This document shows, piece by piece, positions 44,800-54,244 of a stretch of DNA of 64,000 nucleotides (positions are counted from its first letter, which is position 1; the number at the start of each line of letters is the position of its first letter). The DNA is from Lentzea pudingi (GTDB lineage Bacteria > Actinomycetota > Actinomycetes > Mycobacteriales > Pseudonocardiaceae), in contig NZ_BMNC01000011.1 in NCBI RefSeq assembly GCF_014646255.1, forward strand, positions 172,552 to 236,551, given 5' to 3'. The position numbers and the translations under genes were made by a program. The notes beneath the pieces are model-generated. The model saw nothing but the letters and a program-made list of their open reading frames with translations, made no database searches and had not been told where the DNA came from.

Positions 44800-47700
44800 G
44801 CGGTGGCAACCGAGCCGCGCCGGCATCATCAACGTCTGGCGCTACTACGACGAGATCTTCTCGTTCTACCAGGGCAGACTGCTGCTCAGGGGCCCCAACG
44901 GCACGGGCAAGTCGAAAGCGCTCGAGCTGCTGCTGCCGTACCTGTTCGACGCGAACCTGCGTCCGCACCGTTTGTCGACGTTCGGCAGTGCGGACCGCAC
45001 GATGCACTGGAATCTCATGGGCGAGGGCAACCAGGGCAGCACGCGCGTCGGGTACGTGTGGCTGGAGTTCCAGCACGGCGAAGAGTGGTTCACGTGCGGT
45101 GCGCGGCTCCAGGCCACCACGAACACGGCGAACGTCTCCGCCACGTACTTCACGACGTCACAGCGAATCGGCGATCTGGCGCTGGTGAACGAGGCCGGGC
45201 GCCCGCTGACCACGGCCGACCTCGCCGCGGCGATCGGCGAGCACGGCGTCGTACACACCTCACCGGCCGATTACCGGCACACGGTGCGCACGACGTTGTT
45301 CCCCGGCGTGAACGAGCAACGCTACGACTCGCTGATCACGGCGTTGCTGCAGCTGCGCACGCCGAAGCTGTCCGAGCGCCTCGACCCGAGCGTGCTGTCC
45401 TCGTTGCTGTCCAAGGCACTTCCACCGCTGGACCAGTCCGACCTCACCGAGATCGCGGAGGGGTTCGAACGGCTCGACCGGCGGCGCGAGGAGCTGCGGC
45501 GGCTCGACGAGGAGATCATCACCGCCGAACGGCTCGCGGGCGTGCAGCGCGTCTACGCCCAGCGCGTGCTGGGCGCGGCCTCGTGGGCGTTGGAGACCTC
45601 GACCGAGCAGCTCGAGGACCTGACCAGGGCCGCGCGGATGAGCGACCGGCGCTACGAGCGTCAGATCACGCTCACCGACGAGGCGTTCGACCAGCTCGCG
45701 GCGCTGGGACGCGAGGCGAGCGCGGTCGACGCGGAGATCGCCGGCATCTCCGACCTGCCCGCGTACCAGGAGGGCAAGCAGCTCGACCTGTTGCGGCAGC
45801 AGCTTTCCGCCGCGAACGTGCGTGCGTCGGAGGCCGCAGCGCACGCCGTGAAGCTCCGCGCACGGGCCGTTGCCGACGACGAACTGGCTGGCCAAGCCAA
45901 ATCCGATGCGGCCGCACGCGCCGATGAACTGCGTCGTTCCGCGGTGATCGCACGGGAGACCGCGGAGCAAGCGGGCATGCGGTCGGTGTTCGAGGAAATC
46001 GAGTCGGGTGCCGACGCGCGCTCGAGCCGTCAGCTGCTCACCGCCGCCATCAAGTCCCGGTCCACCGAGATCAACGAGATCGTGCGTGCCATCACCGCGC
46101 ACGAGAGAGCGCTCGACGCACGGAACGCCGCACGCCAACGGCTTGAAGAGACCCGTGACGAGCTCGACGTCGCAACGGACGCGGAATCCGTCGCGGAACA
46201 GGCGTTCAAGCAAGCGTTTGCGAAGTTCCGCGCGGACTTCGACACGTGGGCGCACGGCTGTTCCGAGCTGAACGTCGCCGAGCACGGTGAGGTCGTCGAG
46301 GCCGCGGCGATGTCCCGCGAGGAGTTCAGCCGCATCGAGGCGCGCTTGCACGAGACGCGCGCGGCGTTGGACGGTCAACTGTCGCAGTACCGGGCCATCC
46401 GCGAGAAGCTCGCCAACCAGGTCGACGTCCCGCCGCCTGCTCCGTACACCCGTGACGGCGATTACCGCTCTCACGGCGCAGGGGCCCCTTTGTGGCGTTT
46501 GGTCGACTTCCGCCCTGAGACGCCACCGTCCGTGCGTGGCGCCGTCGAGGCGGCGCTGGAAGCGTCAGGACTGCTCGACGCGTGGCTCACGCCGGACAAC
46601 TCCTACGGCGTGACGGAACGGGATCGGTTCGTGGAGCCGTCCCTGGCACCTCCCGCTCCCGGCTACACACTGCTGGAGGTGCTCGACACGGACGACGAGC
46701 GCTGCCGCCGGTTCCTGGAGGGCGTGGCGTTCGGCGACACGGCGACCGGGCACGCCATCGCGATCGGCGCGGACGGCACGTGGCGCCTCGCCAACGCGCA
46801 CGGCCAGTGGACCAAGGACTTCCCGACCTACATCGGGGCGGACGCCCGCAAGCGCGCCCGTACAGGCCGGATCGCCGAGCTGACCGGTCTGATCGAGCAG
46901 CTGGCCACCGATCTGTCCGGTGTGGACGCGGCGCTGAACCAGATCTCGGTGCGCCGCGCGACGCTGGCGGGCGAACTGGCCCGCCAGCCCTCGACCGAGC
47001 CGACACAGATCGCCGAGGAGCAGCGCACGAAGGCCCAGTTGCGGTGCGCCGCACGCAAGGACGCCGTCGCTTCCGCCAACCTGCGGGTCGCCGAGGCCGA
47101 GGTCGCCCGGCACTCCGCTCCGGCCGAGGCCCCGGACGCGGACGCGCTGGCCACGTTCGGTGCGGCGGCGCACCGCTGGCTGGACGACCGCCACGACGCG
47201 TCCGCCGCCGAAGCGCTGTCGGCCGACGCCGTCAGCCGTGCCTCGACGAGCAGCGCGCTGGCCGACGAGGCCGAGGAGACGACGGCCGCCCGTCAGCAGG
47301 AGGCGGCCGATCTCGCCATCACGCTGGAGACCGTCGAACGGTCCGCGGGCTCCGAGTTCCACGCCCTGGACGAGCAGCTCATCTCGTTGCGCGCCAAGGC
47401 CCTCGCACTGGCCGAAGAACGCGAGCTGCTGCAGGACAAGCAAACGGGCCTGGCGCGCACACTCGGCACGTTGGAGGAAAAGCGCAAGGTCGACACCGCA
47501 CGCGCCGCGGAAGCCGCCGTCGTGCACGAGGCTGCTGAAGCCCGCTACAAGCACCTGACCAGCGGCCATCTGCCCGCCGACGCCGGCGAGGTGCCCGACG
47601 GACCGGTGGACCCGCGCCTGATCCGCGACTCCGAGTCCCGCCTCGGCGCCGCGGTGCACGAGGCCCAGCAGCAACTGGCCGGCCGCATCGACCTGTCGCT

Positions 47701-48559
47701 CGACCCCGACGACGACGTCACCGTGCTGACCGCGACGCTGGACGGCGCGCGCATGGGCGCACACGCCCTGCTTCACACACTGCAGGCCGAACGCGACCGC
47801 ATGCGCACGCACATCACGGACGGCGAACGCGACCTCTTCGACCAGACCCTGACCGGTGACACCCGCAGGCACATCGCCCAGCGCATCCAGGGCGCCACCG
47901 AGCTGGTCGGCGCCATGAACCAGCGCCTGGAACGCGTCCAGACGGCGTCGGGCATCCGCGTGCAGCTCGACTGGCAGGTCGACCCCCAACTGCCGCCGGG
48001 CACCCGAGAGGCCCGCGACCTCCTGCTGCGCTCAGACCTGAACGACGACGAACGCGCGTTGCTGCACCAGTTCTTCCGCGAGCGCGTAGAAGAAGCACGC
48101 GCGCACGACTCGGCAACGGGCTGGGAACAACAACTCGCCCAGGTGCTCGACTACACGACGTGGCACCAGTTCGTCGTGAAGGTCGACAGAGGCGAAGGCT
48201 GGGTGCCGGTCACCAAACGCGTGCACGGCGCGTTGTCCGGCGGCGAGAAGGCCATCGTGCTGCACCTCCCGCTGTTCGCCGCGGCGGCCGCGCACTACCA
48301 CGCCACGCCGACCGCACCCCGGCTCATCCTGCTGGACGAGGTCTTCGTCGGCGTCGACGCCACCAACCGCGGCCAACTGCTGGAGCTGCTGGTCAACTTC
48401 GACCTCGACCTGGTGCTCACGTCGGACCACGAGTGGTGCGACTACCGGGAGCTGACCGGCATCGCCATCCACCAGCTCACGACCGGCACGGACGGGGACG
48501 ACGCCGTGACGACCGTGCGCTTCACGTGGGACGGGCACAGCCTCACGGCCGATGACTAG
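44792..48559 (+). CDS. jetC: Wadjet type II SMC-like ATPase JetC (TIGR02680)
   Basis: 1255 residues with SMC/SbcC architecture. Walker A is GPNGTGKS at 34-41. Long coiled coils (about 230-560 and 750-1010) surround a hinge-like part. The ABC signature LSGGEKAIV (about 1149) and Walker B LILLDEVFVGVD (about 1178) complete the ATPase head. This is the motor that extrudes and bends DNA in Wadjet. It is the last gene of the operon and ends 136 bp before a gene on the opposite strand, so no jetD (DUF2399, toprim-like nuclease) follows. The ATPase motifs are intact, so the gene does not look decayed. Confidence 0.9.
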   Translation: MTERWQPSRAGIINVWRYYDEIFSFYQGRLLLRGPNGTGKSKALELLLPYLFDANLRPHRLSTFGSADRTMHWNLMGEGNQGSTRVGYVWLEFQHGEEWFTCGARLQATTNTANVSATYFTTSQRIGDLALVNEAGRPLTTADLAAAIGEHGVVHTSPADYRHTVRTTLFPGVNEQRYDSLITALLQLRTPKLSERLDPSVLSSLLSKALPPLDQSDLTEIAEGFERLDRRREELRRLDEEIITAERLAGVQRVYAQRVLGAASWALETSTEQLEDLTRAARMSDRRYERQITLTDEAFDQLAALGREASAVDAEIAGISDLPAYQEGKQLDLLRQQLSAANVRASEAAAHAVKLRARAVADDELAGQAKSDAAARADELRRSAVIARETAEQAGMRSVFEEIESGADARSSRQLLTAAIKSRSTEINEIVRAITAHERALDARNAARQRLEETRDELDVATDAESVAEQAFKQAFAKFRADFDTWAHGCSELNVAEHGEVVEAAAMSREEFSRIEARLHETRAALDGQLSQYRAIREKLANQVDVPPPAPYTRDGDYRSHGAGAPLWRLVDFRPETPPSVRGAVEAALEASGLLDAWLTPDNSYGVTERDRFVEPSLAPPAPGYTLLEVLDTDDERCRRFLEGVAFGDTATGHAIAIGADGTWRLANAHGQWTKDFPTYIGADARKRARTGRIAELTGLIEQLATDLSGVDAALNQISVRRATLAGELARQPSTEPTQIAEEQRTKAQLRCAARKDAVASANLRVAEAEVARHSAPAEAPDADALATFGAAAHRWLDDRHDASAAEALSADAVSRASTSSALADEAEETTAARQQEAADLAITLETVERSAGSEFHALDEQLISLRAKALALAEERELLQDKQTGLARTLGTLEEKRKVDTARAAEAAVVHEAAEARYKHLTSGHLPADAGEVPDGPVDPRLIRDSESRLGAAVHEAQQQLAGRIDLSLDPDDDVTVLTATLDGARMGAHALLHTLQAERDRMRTHITDGERDLFDQTLTGDTRRHIAQRIQGATELVGAMNQRLERVQTASGIRVQLDWQVDPQLPPGTREARDLLLRSDLNDDERALLHQFFRERVEEARAHDSATGWEQQLAQVLDYTTWHQFVVKVDRGEGWVPVTKRVHGALSGGEKAIVLHLPLFAAAAAHYHATPTAPRLILLDEVFVGVDATNRGQLLELLVNFDLDLVLTSDHEWCDYRELTGIAIHQLTTGTDGDDAVTTVRFTWDGHSLTADD

Positions 48560-48564
48560 CTACC

Positions 48565-48591
48565 GAACAACGCCAGCGGTTCGCGTTGTTC
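48565..48591 (+). terminator. hairpin terminator after jetC
   Basis: Nine-base perfect arms (48565-48573 and 48583-48591) with a 9-base loop start 6 bp after the jetC stop. This suggests that the operon is complete as it stands. Confidence 0.6.
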
Positions 48592-48695
48592 AGTGCTGAG
48601 AGGGAACGACGGGTCGTGCCGCGAATAGATCTCCGCGGCCTCTCACAGTTCGTCACGCACGCTGGACGCGGTGCGATCCTGCGTCCGATCGAGTG

Positions 48696-50978
48696 TCATC
48701 CCCGGTTGCCGAGGTCATCCGCAAGAACCGACGCGAGCTCGCCGCGGGTCGTGATGCCGAGCTTCGAGTACGTGTTGGACAGGTGGTTGTCGACGGTTCG
48801 CACGGAGATCACCAGTGACTCGGCGATCTCCTTGTTCGTGAGGCCCCGTGCGGCCAGCACGGCGACCTCGCGCTCCCGCTTGGTGAGCGGCTCCAACGTC
48901 ACCTGGGCCAGCGCGGGCGTCCGAGCGCCCTCGCACAGGCCGATCAACCGGGCTGCCAGCGCGCGGTTGCCCGACGCGGCGGCCGCTTCGGCCGCGAACA
49001 GCACGTACCCGGCCTCCTCGAACCGCGCGGCCACCTCTTGGAGCGCCTTGGCGTCGTTGCGCACCAACGCCTCCGCGTGCGCGGCGTACACCGGGACCAG
49101 AAGTCCGGTCGTGGTGGCGGCGAGCTCCTGCAACCGTTCCAGGGCATCGGAAGCGTGCCCGAGCCGCACGGCCTCGTGCAGAAGCATCGCCTCGGCGGCG
49201 TACTCGCCGTACGCGCGCACGTCAGCAGCCGCGTCGAACGGCGACACACCGCCAGCCCAGATCCGGGCCGTCCACAAGCCGACGAGGTACGGCCGCATCC
49301 CCTGCCACACGAGCTCTTCCGCCTCGGCGAGCAACGATCGCGCATCGTTGCCCAGCAACGCCTCCACCTGCGCGAGCAAGCACAACCGGACGAACGGCTG
49401 AGCGGACCGCACCTCCCGCAGCAGCCTTCGCGCCTCCCGCAGCCGTCCACCCGTGATCGCCATCCCGGCCAGCGACACCGCCCACGTCGACCGCATGGAG
49501 TCCCATTCGGCATGCCCCCGATGCGCCTGCACGGCAAGGCGTTCCGCTCGTGCCAGGTCGCCGTGGGTGGCGTGCACGAACGCCTCGGCGAACACCGTCA
49601 TCTCCGCACCCAGCCCCGCCTCCGGGTTCGGCGGGACGACCGGGAACGGGCCCACGTACCGTCCCTGCACCACGTCGACCATCGCGAGGATCGCGGCCTC
49701 GGCGGGCTCCGCGTAGGTGAGCAACTCGCGGACCTCGTCGTACTTGCCCGCGTGGAACAGGAGCACGGACCGCGCGAGGTCGTTCTCCAGCATCGCCGCG
49801 GCTTCCTCGTGGCGCCCCAGGCCCCAGCCCAGGTTCAGGGCACGCATCGTCCGCAGCTCGACCGGGTCGTCGTCCGAGGCGATCAGCGCGAAGACCTCTT
49901 CGGCCTCCACCGCACGATCGGTGAACAGCAACACCTGGGCCAGCAGCCGTGCGGCCTCCACCCCGCCGCCGATCGACCATGCGGCGCGTGCGAGTCGTTC
50001 TGCCAGAACAACACCACCTGTCGCGCTGGCGAGGTTCGCGGCCTTCAGCAGCAGTTCGGGGTCGTCTGCCGTGCCGCTGTCCAGACGCAACACCGCTACC
50101 CGCAACGGATCGTCGAGCACGGAAGCGAGGTACCGCTGATGATTGCGCTTGCGCAGAGGAGGGCATTGCGCGCGCAACACCTCGCTGTACAGCGGATGTG
50201 CGAGTCGCAGTCCCTCGTCGCTCACGATCACGAGCCCGTCCAACGCCTCCGACGCGGCTAAGTCCAGCGGTTCGCCGAACGCGAGCAGTTCCAGCACACG
50301 GCGTTCCTCGGCGGGTACGGCGGCGAGGTGCGCCTCGACCAGTTCCACCAGTCGTGGTGACAACGGCAGCGGACCGTCCAATGACCACACACCGCCGTGC
50401 GAGACCCACTGCGCGGCGAAGTGCATCTCTCGCAGCAGCAACATGTTTCCGGCCGACGCTGTCCACAGCCGGTCGGCCGTCGCGCTCTCCAGCACACCGC
50501 CGAGCACGGTCTCCAGCACCTCGACCACCGCGGCACGGCCGAGCGGATCGAGTTCGATGCGCGGGAGCAGCTCGTCCTTCCACAGCGCCACCACCGGTTC
50601 GGGCGCTCGTTCGCCCGAACGCAACGTCGCCACGACGACGGCTTCCCGGTGCTGGACGAGCTGGTGCAGCAGGCCGGCCGACGCGTCGTCGAGCAGGTGA
50701 ACGTCGTCGACCACCACGACACGGCCACGCAACACGGCTCGTGCGGCGGTCAGCATCGCCAACGGCGAGGGATCCACCGACGGCAAGAAGGGCGCCATCA
50801 CTCCGAGTGGGATCTCTGACATCGCCGCCGTGGCACGCAACCGGACGTCGCACTCGACCTCGTCCAACAACCGTGTCTTGCCCACGCCCGCGGGACCCCC
50901 GACGATCAGCCCCACGCCGCGCACCGCACGCCGGACCGCGGTGAGCTCGGCGTCCCTCCCCACGAACGGCCACCCCAT
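48696..50978 (-). CDS. LAL-type LuxR-family transcriptional regulator
   Basis: 760 residues. The N-terminal ATPase part has FVGRDAELT, Walker A GGPAGVGKT (about 28-36) and Walker B VVVVDDVHLL. A long TPR-like helical region follows. The C-terminal LuxR helix-turn-helix is LTKREREVAVLAARGLTNKEIAESLVISVRTVDNHL (about 695-735). Large ATP-binding LuxR (LAL) proteins activate catabolic or secondary-metabolite genes. At about 760 residues it is shorter than most LALs (about 900). It is divergent from a P450 gene with 84 bp between starts and may control it. Confidence 0.92.
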   Translation of the reverse strand: MGWPFVGRDAELTAVRRAVRGVGLIVGGPAGVGKTRLLDEVECDVRLRATAAMSEIPLGVMAPFLPSVDPSPLAMLTAARAVLRGRVVVVDDVHLLDDASAGLLHQLVQHREAVVVATLRSGERAPEPVVALWKDELLPRIELDPLGRAAVVEVLETVLGGVLESATADRLWTASAGNMLLLREMHFAAQWVSHGGVWSLDGPLPLSPRLVELVEAHLAAVPAEERRVLELLAFGEPLDLAASEALDGLVIVSDEGLRLAHPLYSEVLRAQCPPLRKRNHQRYLASVLDDPLRVAVLRLDSGTADDPELLLKAANLASATGGVVLAERLARAAWSIGGGVEAARLLAQVLLFTDRAVEAEEVFALIASDDDPVELRTMRALNLGWGLGRHEEAAAMLENDLARSVLLFHAGKYDEVRELLTYAEPAEAAILAMVDVVQGRYVGPFPVVPPNPEAGLGAEMTVFAEAFVHATHGDLARAERLAVQAHRGHAEWDSMRSTWAVSLAGMAITGGRLREARRLLREVRSAQPFVRLCLLAQVEALLGNDARSLLAEAEELVWQGMRPYLVGLWTARIWAGGVSPFDAAADVRAYGEYAAEAMLLHEAVRLGHASDALERLQELAATTTGLLVPVYAAHAEALVRNDAKALQEVAARFEEAGYVLFAAEAAAASGNRALAARLIGLCEGARTPALAQVTLEPLTKREREVAVLAARGLTNKEIAESLVISVRTVDNHLSNTYSKLGITTRGELASVLADDLGNRG

Positions 50979-51062
50979 GCCGTCAGGCTAGGTGATCGGC
51001 GCCGCGAAGATGGGTGATGGCTCACTCATGCCTCTGAACAGCGCGAACACCACGATGACGGC

Positions 51063-52115
51063 ATGAGCTTCTACACGGATCCGACCCCGTACTTCGACGA
51101 GTGGCGCGCGCAGGGGCCTGCGCTGGTCGAGATGCCGGACGGCCAGAAGTCGTGGATGATCAGCCGCTACGACGACGTCGTCCAGGCGCTCGGCCATCCC
51201 GGCCTCAGCAGCGCCATCATCCCCGGCGGCATGCTCAACCACACGGACCCGCCGGAGCACACGCAGCTACGCAAACCCATCGCGCGCGCGTTCTCCACAC
51301 GGCGCATGGAGGCGCTGCGGCCGCGCATCGAGCAGATCGCCAACGAACTCCTCGACACGTGGGAGGGAACGGAGGAGGTGGACGTCATCGAGACGTTCGC
51401 CCATCCGCTTCCGATCACCGTCATCTGTGAACTCCTAGGTGTGCCCAAAGAGGACAGAGACGAGATCCGGACGCTCTCCACCGAGCTGCTCGTCCCCGCG
51501 ACCATGGCCGAGGCCTTCGGCAGGTTCGCGGCGTACGTAGAGCGGCTCCTGACGACGAAAGAGCCCGGTGACGACGTCATCACCGAGCTTCGCGACGAAC
51601 CGAACCTCGTGATGAACCTCGTGCTGCTCATCACAGCAGGACACGAGACGACCGTGCACCTCCTCGGCAACGGCCTGCTCGCCCTGCTGCGCGATCCGGA
51701 CGTGAAGCGGTCGCTGGCGGGCGATCCGCTCCTGATTCCGGAGGCCGTCGAGGAGTTCCTGCGCCTCGACGGGCCACTGGCGCTGGGGGTGAGTCGCGTC
51801 GCCACGTCCGACGTGGTGATCGGAGGGGTCACGATTCCGAGAACCTCGCAGGTCGCCGTCTCACTGGGAGCGGCCAACCGGGATCCGTCCCGGTATCCCG
51901 GCGCGGACGCGTTGCAGCTGGGCCGAGACCCACACGTCGCGTTCGGTCACGGGATCCACTACTGCGTGGGGGCGCGGCTGGCTCGCATCGAGGGTGAGAT
52001 CGCGTTCGGAACTCTCCTTGGGCGTTTCCCGGAACTCGCGCTCGCCGCTGAGCCCGAGTGGAGGGAGTCATTCATCCGAGGCTTGGGATCATTTCGCGTG
52101 CGACCGAAGCCCTGA
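51063..52115 (+). CDS. cytochrome P450, short form
   Basis: 350 residues, about 50 fewer than typical because the N-terminal strand region is short (MSFYTDPTPYFDEWRAQGPAL). The I-helix motif AGHETT, K-helix EEFLR and haem loop FGHGIHYCVGARLAR with Cys at about residue 301 are intact, so it should be active. It is divergent from the LAL regulator. Its 3' end overlaps the convergent 94-aa gene by 44 bp. No ferredoxin gene is adjacent. The substrate is unknown. Confidence 0.88.
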   Translation: MSFYTDPTPYFDEWRAQGPALVEMPDGQKSWMISRYDDVVQALGHPGLSSAIIPGGMLNHTDPPEHTQLRKPIARAFSTRRMEALRPRIEQIANELLDTWEGTEEVDVIETFAHPLPITVICELLGVPKEDRDEIRTLSTELLVPATMAEAFGRFAAYVERLLTTKEPGDDVITELRDEPNLVMNLVLLITAGHETTVHLLGNGLLALLRDPDVKRSLAGDPLLIPEAVEEFLRLDGPLALGVSRVATSDVVIGGVTIPRTSQVAVSLGAANRDPSRYPGADALQLGRDPHVAFGHGIHYCVGARLARIEGEIAFGTLLGRFPELALAAEPEWRESFIRGLGSFRVRPKP

Positions 52116-52356
52116 CGGCGGCACGGGCGGCCGACAGGTCGTCGACCGCGTAAATCTCGGGACAGGACGCGATGACGAGGTCCTTGCCCGACGCGACGGT
52201 CAGCAAAGAAACTTTCTCCGTCAACGACTTGGCTTGCCGGACAACTCCCTTGGCATCAACGCGGATCAACGTGACCCACGTCTCTGACCAGGGGAAGTCC
52301 GCGACGGCGCTGGATTTGCGCAGGCCTTCCACATCGAACTCGGCAAATCTGGGCAT
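52072..52356 (-). CDS. small hypothetical protein
   Basis: 94 residues, no recognised domain. It starts at ATG 52356 (MPRFAEFDVEGLRKSSAVADFPWSE) and contains SLTEKVSLLTVASGKDLVIASCPEIYAVDD, suggesting a small alpha/beta fold. Base composition is less GC-rich than the flanks. Its 3' end overlaps the P450 stop by 44 bp. It lies 48 bp downstream of the 312-aa gene and could be co-transcribed with it. I am unsure that it is expressed. Confidence 0.5.
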   Translation of the reverse strand: MPRFAEFDVEGLRKSSAVADFPWSETWVTLIRVDAKGVVRQAKSLTEKVSLLTVASGKDLVIASCPEIYAVDDLSAARAAVRASVAREMIPSLG

Positions 52357-52404
52357 GACACCAAGATAACGAGTCGAGGTTGCGGAAAGTCAAAGATCAC
52401 CCTT

Positions 52405-53343
52405 TCACCGCAATGCAGCCAGCAGATGGGACAGGTTGACACCAACGGCGTCCGCCAACCGGCGCACGACTTCCGGAGCGGGTGCCAACGGGTGTGTCTC
52501 GCGGGTGAACGGCAGGCCTTCACCGCCTGAAAACTTCGATTGCGGCGTGACGGGGGCCAGGATCGGGTAGATGCGCCAGCGCGGCACCTTCGAGTCGGCC
52601 ATGGCGAGCGTGTTGTCCTGCCACAGCATCACGGCGGATGACCGGATGTTGCGCGCGAGGACGCAGCCGTGGCCCGTGAGCGTGATTGCGCGCGCGGCAG
52701 CCCTCACCGCGTTGCGGAACTCGCCCTCCACGACCCACACGCCGTTCATGAACTCGGCGGTGAAGCCTTCCGTCTCCAGCGCGGCGATCGTCTCGGCGTG
52801 CTGGTCGTCCGCTGCGGCCGTGGCGAGCTCGACGACCTCCTGCACCTCGGAGGCCGTCACGACGCGCGCACCGGCCTCCGTGGAGTGCTGCAGGAGCCGT
52901 TCCACGTGGCGGTCCTCCGCGTAGGCCGCCCACTCCTGGGCCTTCTCCCACGCCGACCGTGCGATGACATCGGCCTCGGAACCGCCGCGCAGCCGTGCGT
53001 CCTGCAGCAGCTGTGCGAGCACCACGGCGATGACGGAACTCAGCAGGGCGTCGTCCCGCGTCTCGTCGTCCTCGGGCACGAGAGAGACGACCAGGTCCCT
53101 CAGATCGGCGCGCCAGCTCTCGTCGCCCGCCCACACGCCGATGGCGAGCAGGTTCAGGTAGTGGTCCGCGAGGGCCATCCGCACGAGCAACGGCTGAGTG
53201 CCCGCTTCTCGTGCGTCACGGCGCGCGGTCGCCTTCATCTGCTGCCGTTCCGCGGGATCCACCACGCTCACGCGGATCTTGTCGAGTTCGTCGAGGAAGT
53301 CGTCCCACCGGTCATCCGAAAACCGGGCGAAGACGTCGTCCAC
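52405..53343 (-). CDS. hypothetical helical protein with helix-turn-helix-like C-terminus
   Basis: 312 residues, not recognised. Mostly helical with a C-terminal part (PAPEVVRRLADAVGVNLSHLLAALR) that resembles the end of an XRE-like helix-turn-helix domain but is too short to be sure. A GTG at 53343 has GGAGG with 6-base spacing, so the start is well supported; the longer frame to 53595 overlaps folP-like coding sequence. It ends 48 bp before the 94-aa gene and begins 14 bp after the FolP2-like stop, so the three may be one operon. Confidence 0.7.
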   Translation of the reverse strand: MDDVFARFSDDRWDDFLDELDKIRVSVVDPAERQQMKATARRDAREAGTQPLLVRMALADHYLNLLAIGVWAGDESWRADLRDLVVSLVPEDDETRDDALLSSVIAVVLAQLLQDARLRGGSEADVIARSAWEKAQEWAAYAEDRHVERLLQHSTEAGARVVTASEVQEVVELATAAADDQHAETIAALETEGFTAEFMNGVWVVEGEFRNAVRAAARAITLTGHGCVLARNIRSSAVMLWQDNTLAMADSKVPRWRIYPILAPVTPQSKFSGGEGLPFTRETHPLAPAPEVVRRLADAVGVNLSHLLAALR

Positions 53344-53357
53344 CTGATACCTCCAGC

Positions 53358-54182
53358 TCAGAGTCGAGCGACGGACTCGAGTACTCGTCTGGTGCGCGCG
53401 ACCTCGTGCGCACGAAAGACCGCGGCGCCCGCCAACGCCGCGATCGCGGTTGCCACGAGCGTGCCCTCGACGCGCTCGTGCAGTTCCACGCCGAGGGTCT
53501 CCCCGACGAAGTCCTTGTTGGACAGAGCCATCAGCACCGGCCACCCGGTCGCCACCAGCTCGTCCGTGTGCCGCACCAGCGCGAGGCTGTGCCATGTGTT
53601 CTTGCCGAAGTCGTGTGTGGGGTCGATCAGCACGCTCTTGCGAGGCACACCGAGTGCGACCACCCTCTCCGCGCGCGTCGTCGTCTCCGCGATGACGTCC
53701 GCTACGAGGTTCGGGTAACTAACCCTATGCGGACGCGTGCGCGGCACCGCACCGCCCGTGTGCGAGCAGACGTAGCCGGCGCCGTACTCCGCGGCGACCT
53801 CGGCCAGCTGCGGGTCCGCGCCCGCCCACGTGTCGTTGAGCAGGTCGGCACCGGCCTCGCAGACGAGGCGGCCGACGTCCGCGCGCCAGGTGTCGCTGCT
53901 GATGATCAGCTCCGGGTAGGCGGCGCGCACGCGGGTGATGAACGGCACGACGCGGCGCACTTCCTCGCTCGCGTCGACCAGGTCACCGGGACCCGCCTTC
54001 ACACCGCCGATGTCCACGATGTCCGCGCCCTCGTCCACGACGCGGTGCACGGCCTCCATGGCCACGTCCTCGGCGTAGGTGGCGCCCTTGTCGTAGAACG
54101 AGTCGGGGGTGCGGTTGATGATCGCCATCACCAGCGCGTGCTCACGGACTACGGTCCGGCCGCGGAACTGGAGCTCGATCAC
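53358..54182 (-). CDS. dihydropteroate synthase-like protein, FolP2 type
   Basis: 274 residues with a DHPS TIM-barrel. Loop 1 reads AIINRTPDSFYD, where the Asn is kept but canonical GVLNVTPDSFSD is altered. Loop 2 reads IGGVKAGPGD in place of ESTRPGA, losing the conserved Ser-Thr-Arg that positions pABA. The C-terminal FRAHEV keeps the Arg and His. This matches mycobacterial FolP2-type paralogues, which have been reported to lack DHPS activity. It is therefore unlikely to be the folate enzyme and the symbol folP is withheld. The start is GTG at 54182. Confidence 0.85.
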   Translation of the reverse strand: MIELQFRGRTVVREHALVMAIINRTPDSFYDKGATYAEDVAMEAVHRVVDEGADIVDIGGVKAGPGDLVDASEEVRRVVPFITRVRAAYPELIISSDTWRADVGRLVCEAGADLLNDTWAGADPQLAEVAAEYGAGYVCSHTGGAVPRTRPHRVSYPNLVADVIAETTTRAERVVALGVPRKSVLIDPTHDFGKNTWHSLALVRHTDELVATGWPVLMALSNKDFVGETLGVELHERVEGTLVATAIAALAGAAVFRAHEVARTRRVLESVARL

Positions 54183-54244
54183 ATCCCGTGTCTACCAGGT
54201 GGTCCCCGACCTGTGCACATGGCGGACGTCTCATACTGCGTGGC

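Noticed and set aside
48560..48695. Possible jetD remnant after jetC
   Set aside because: Only 136 bp, with a hairpin and no DUF2399-like peptide in any frame.
53358..54182. Housekeeping dihydropteroate synthase (folP)
   Set aside because: Key loop 2 residues are replaced and no other folate gene is adjacent; FolP2-type paralogue is the better reading.
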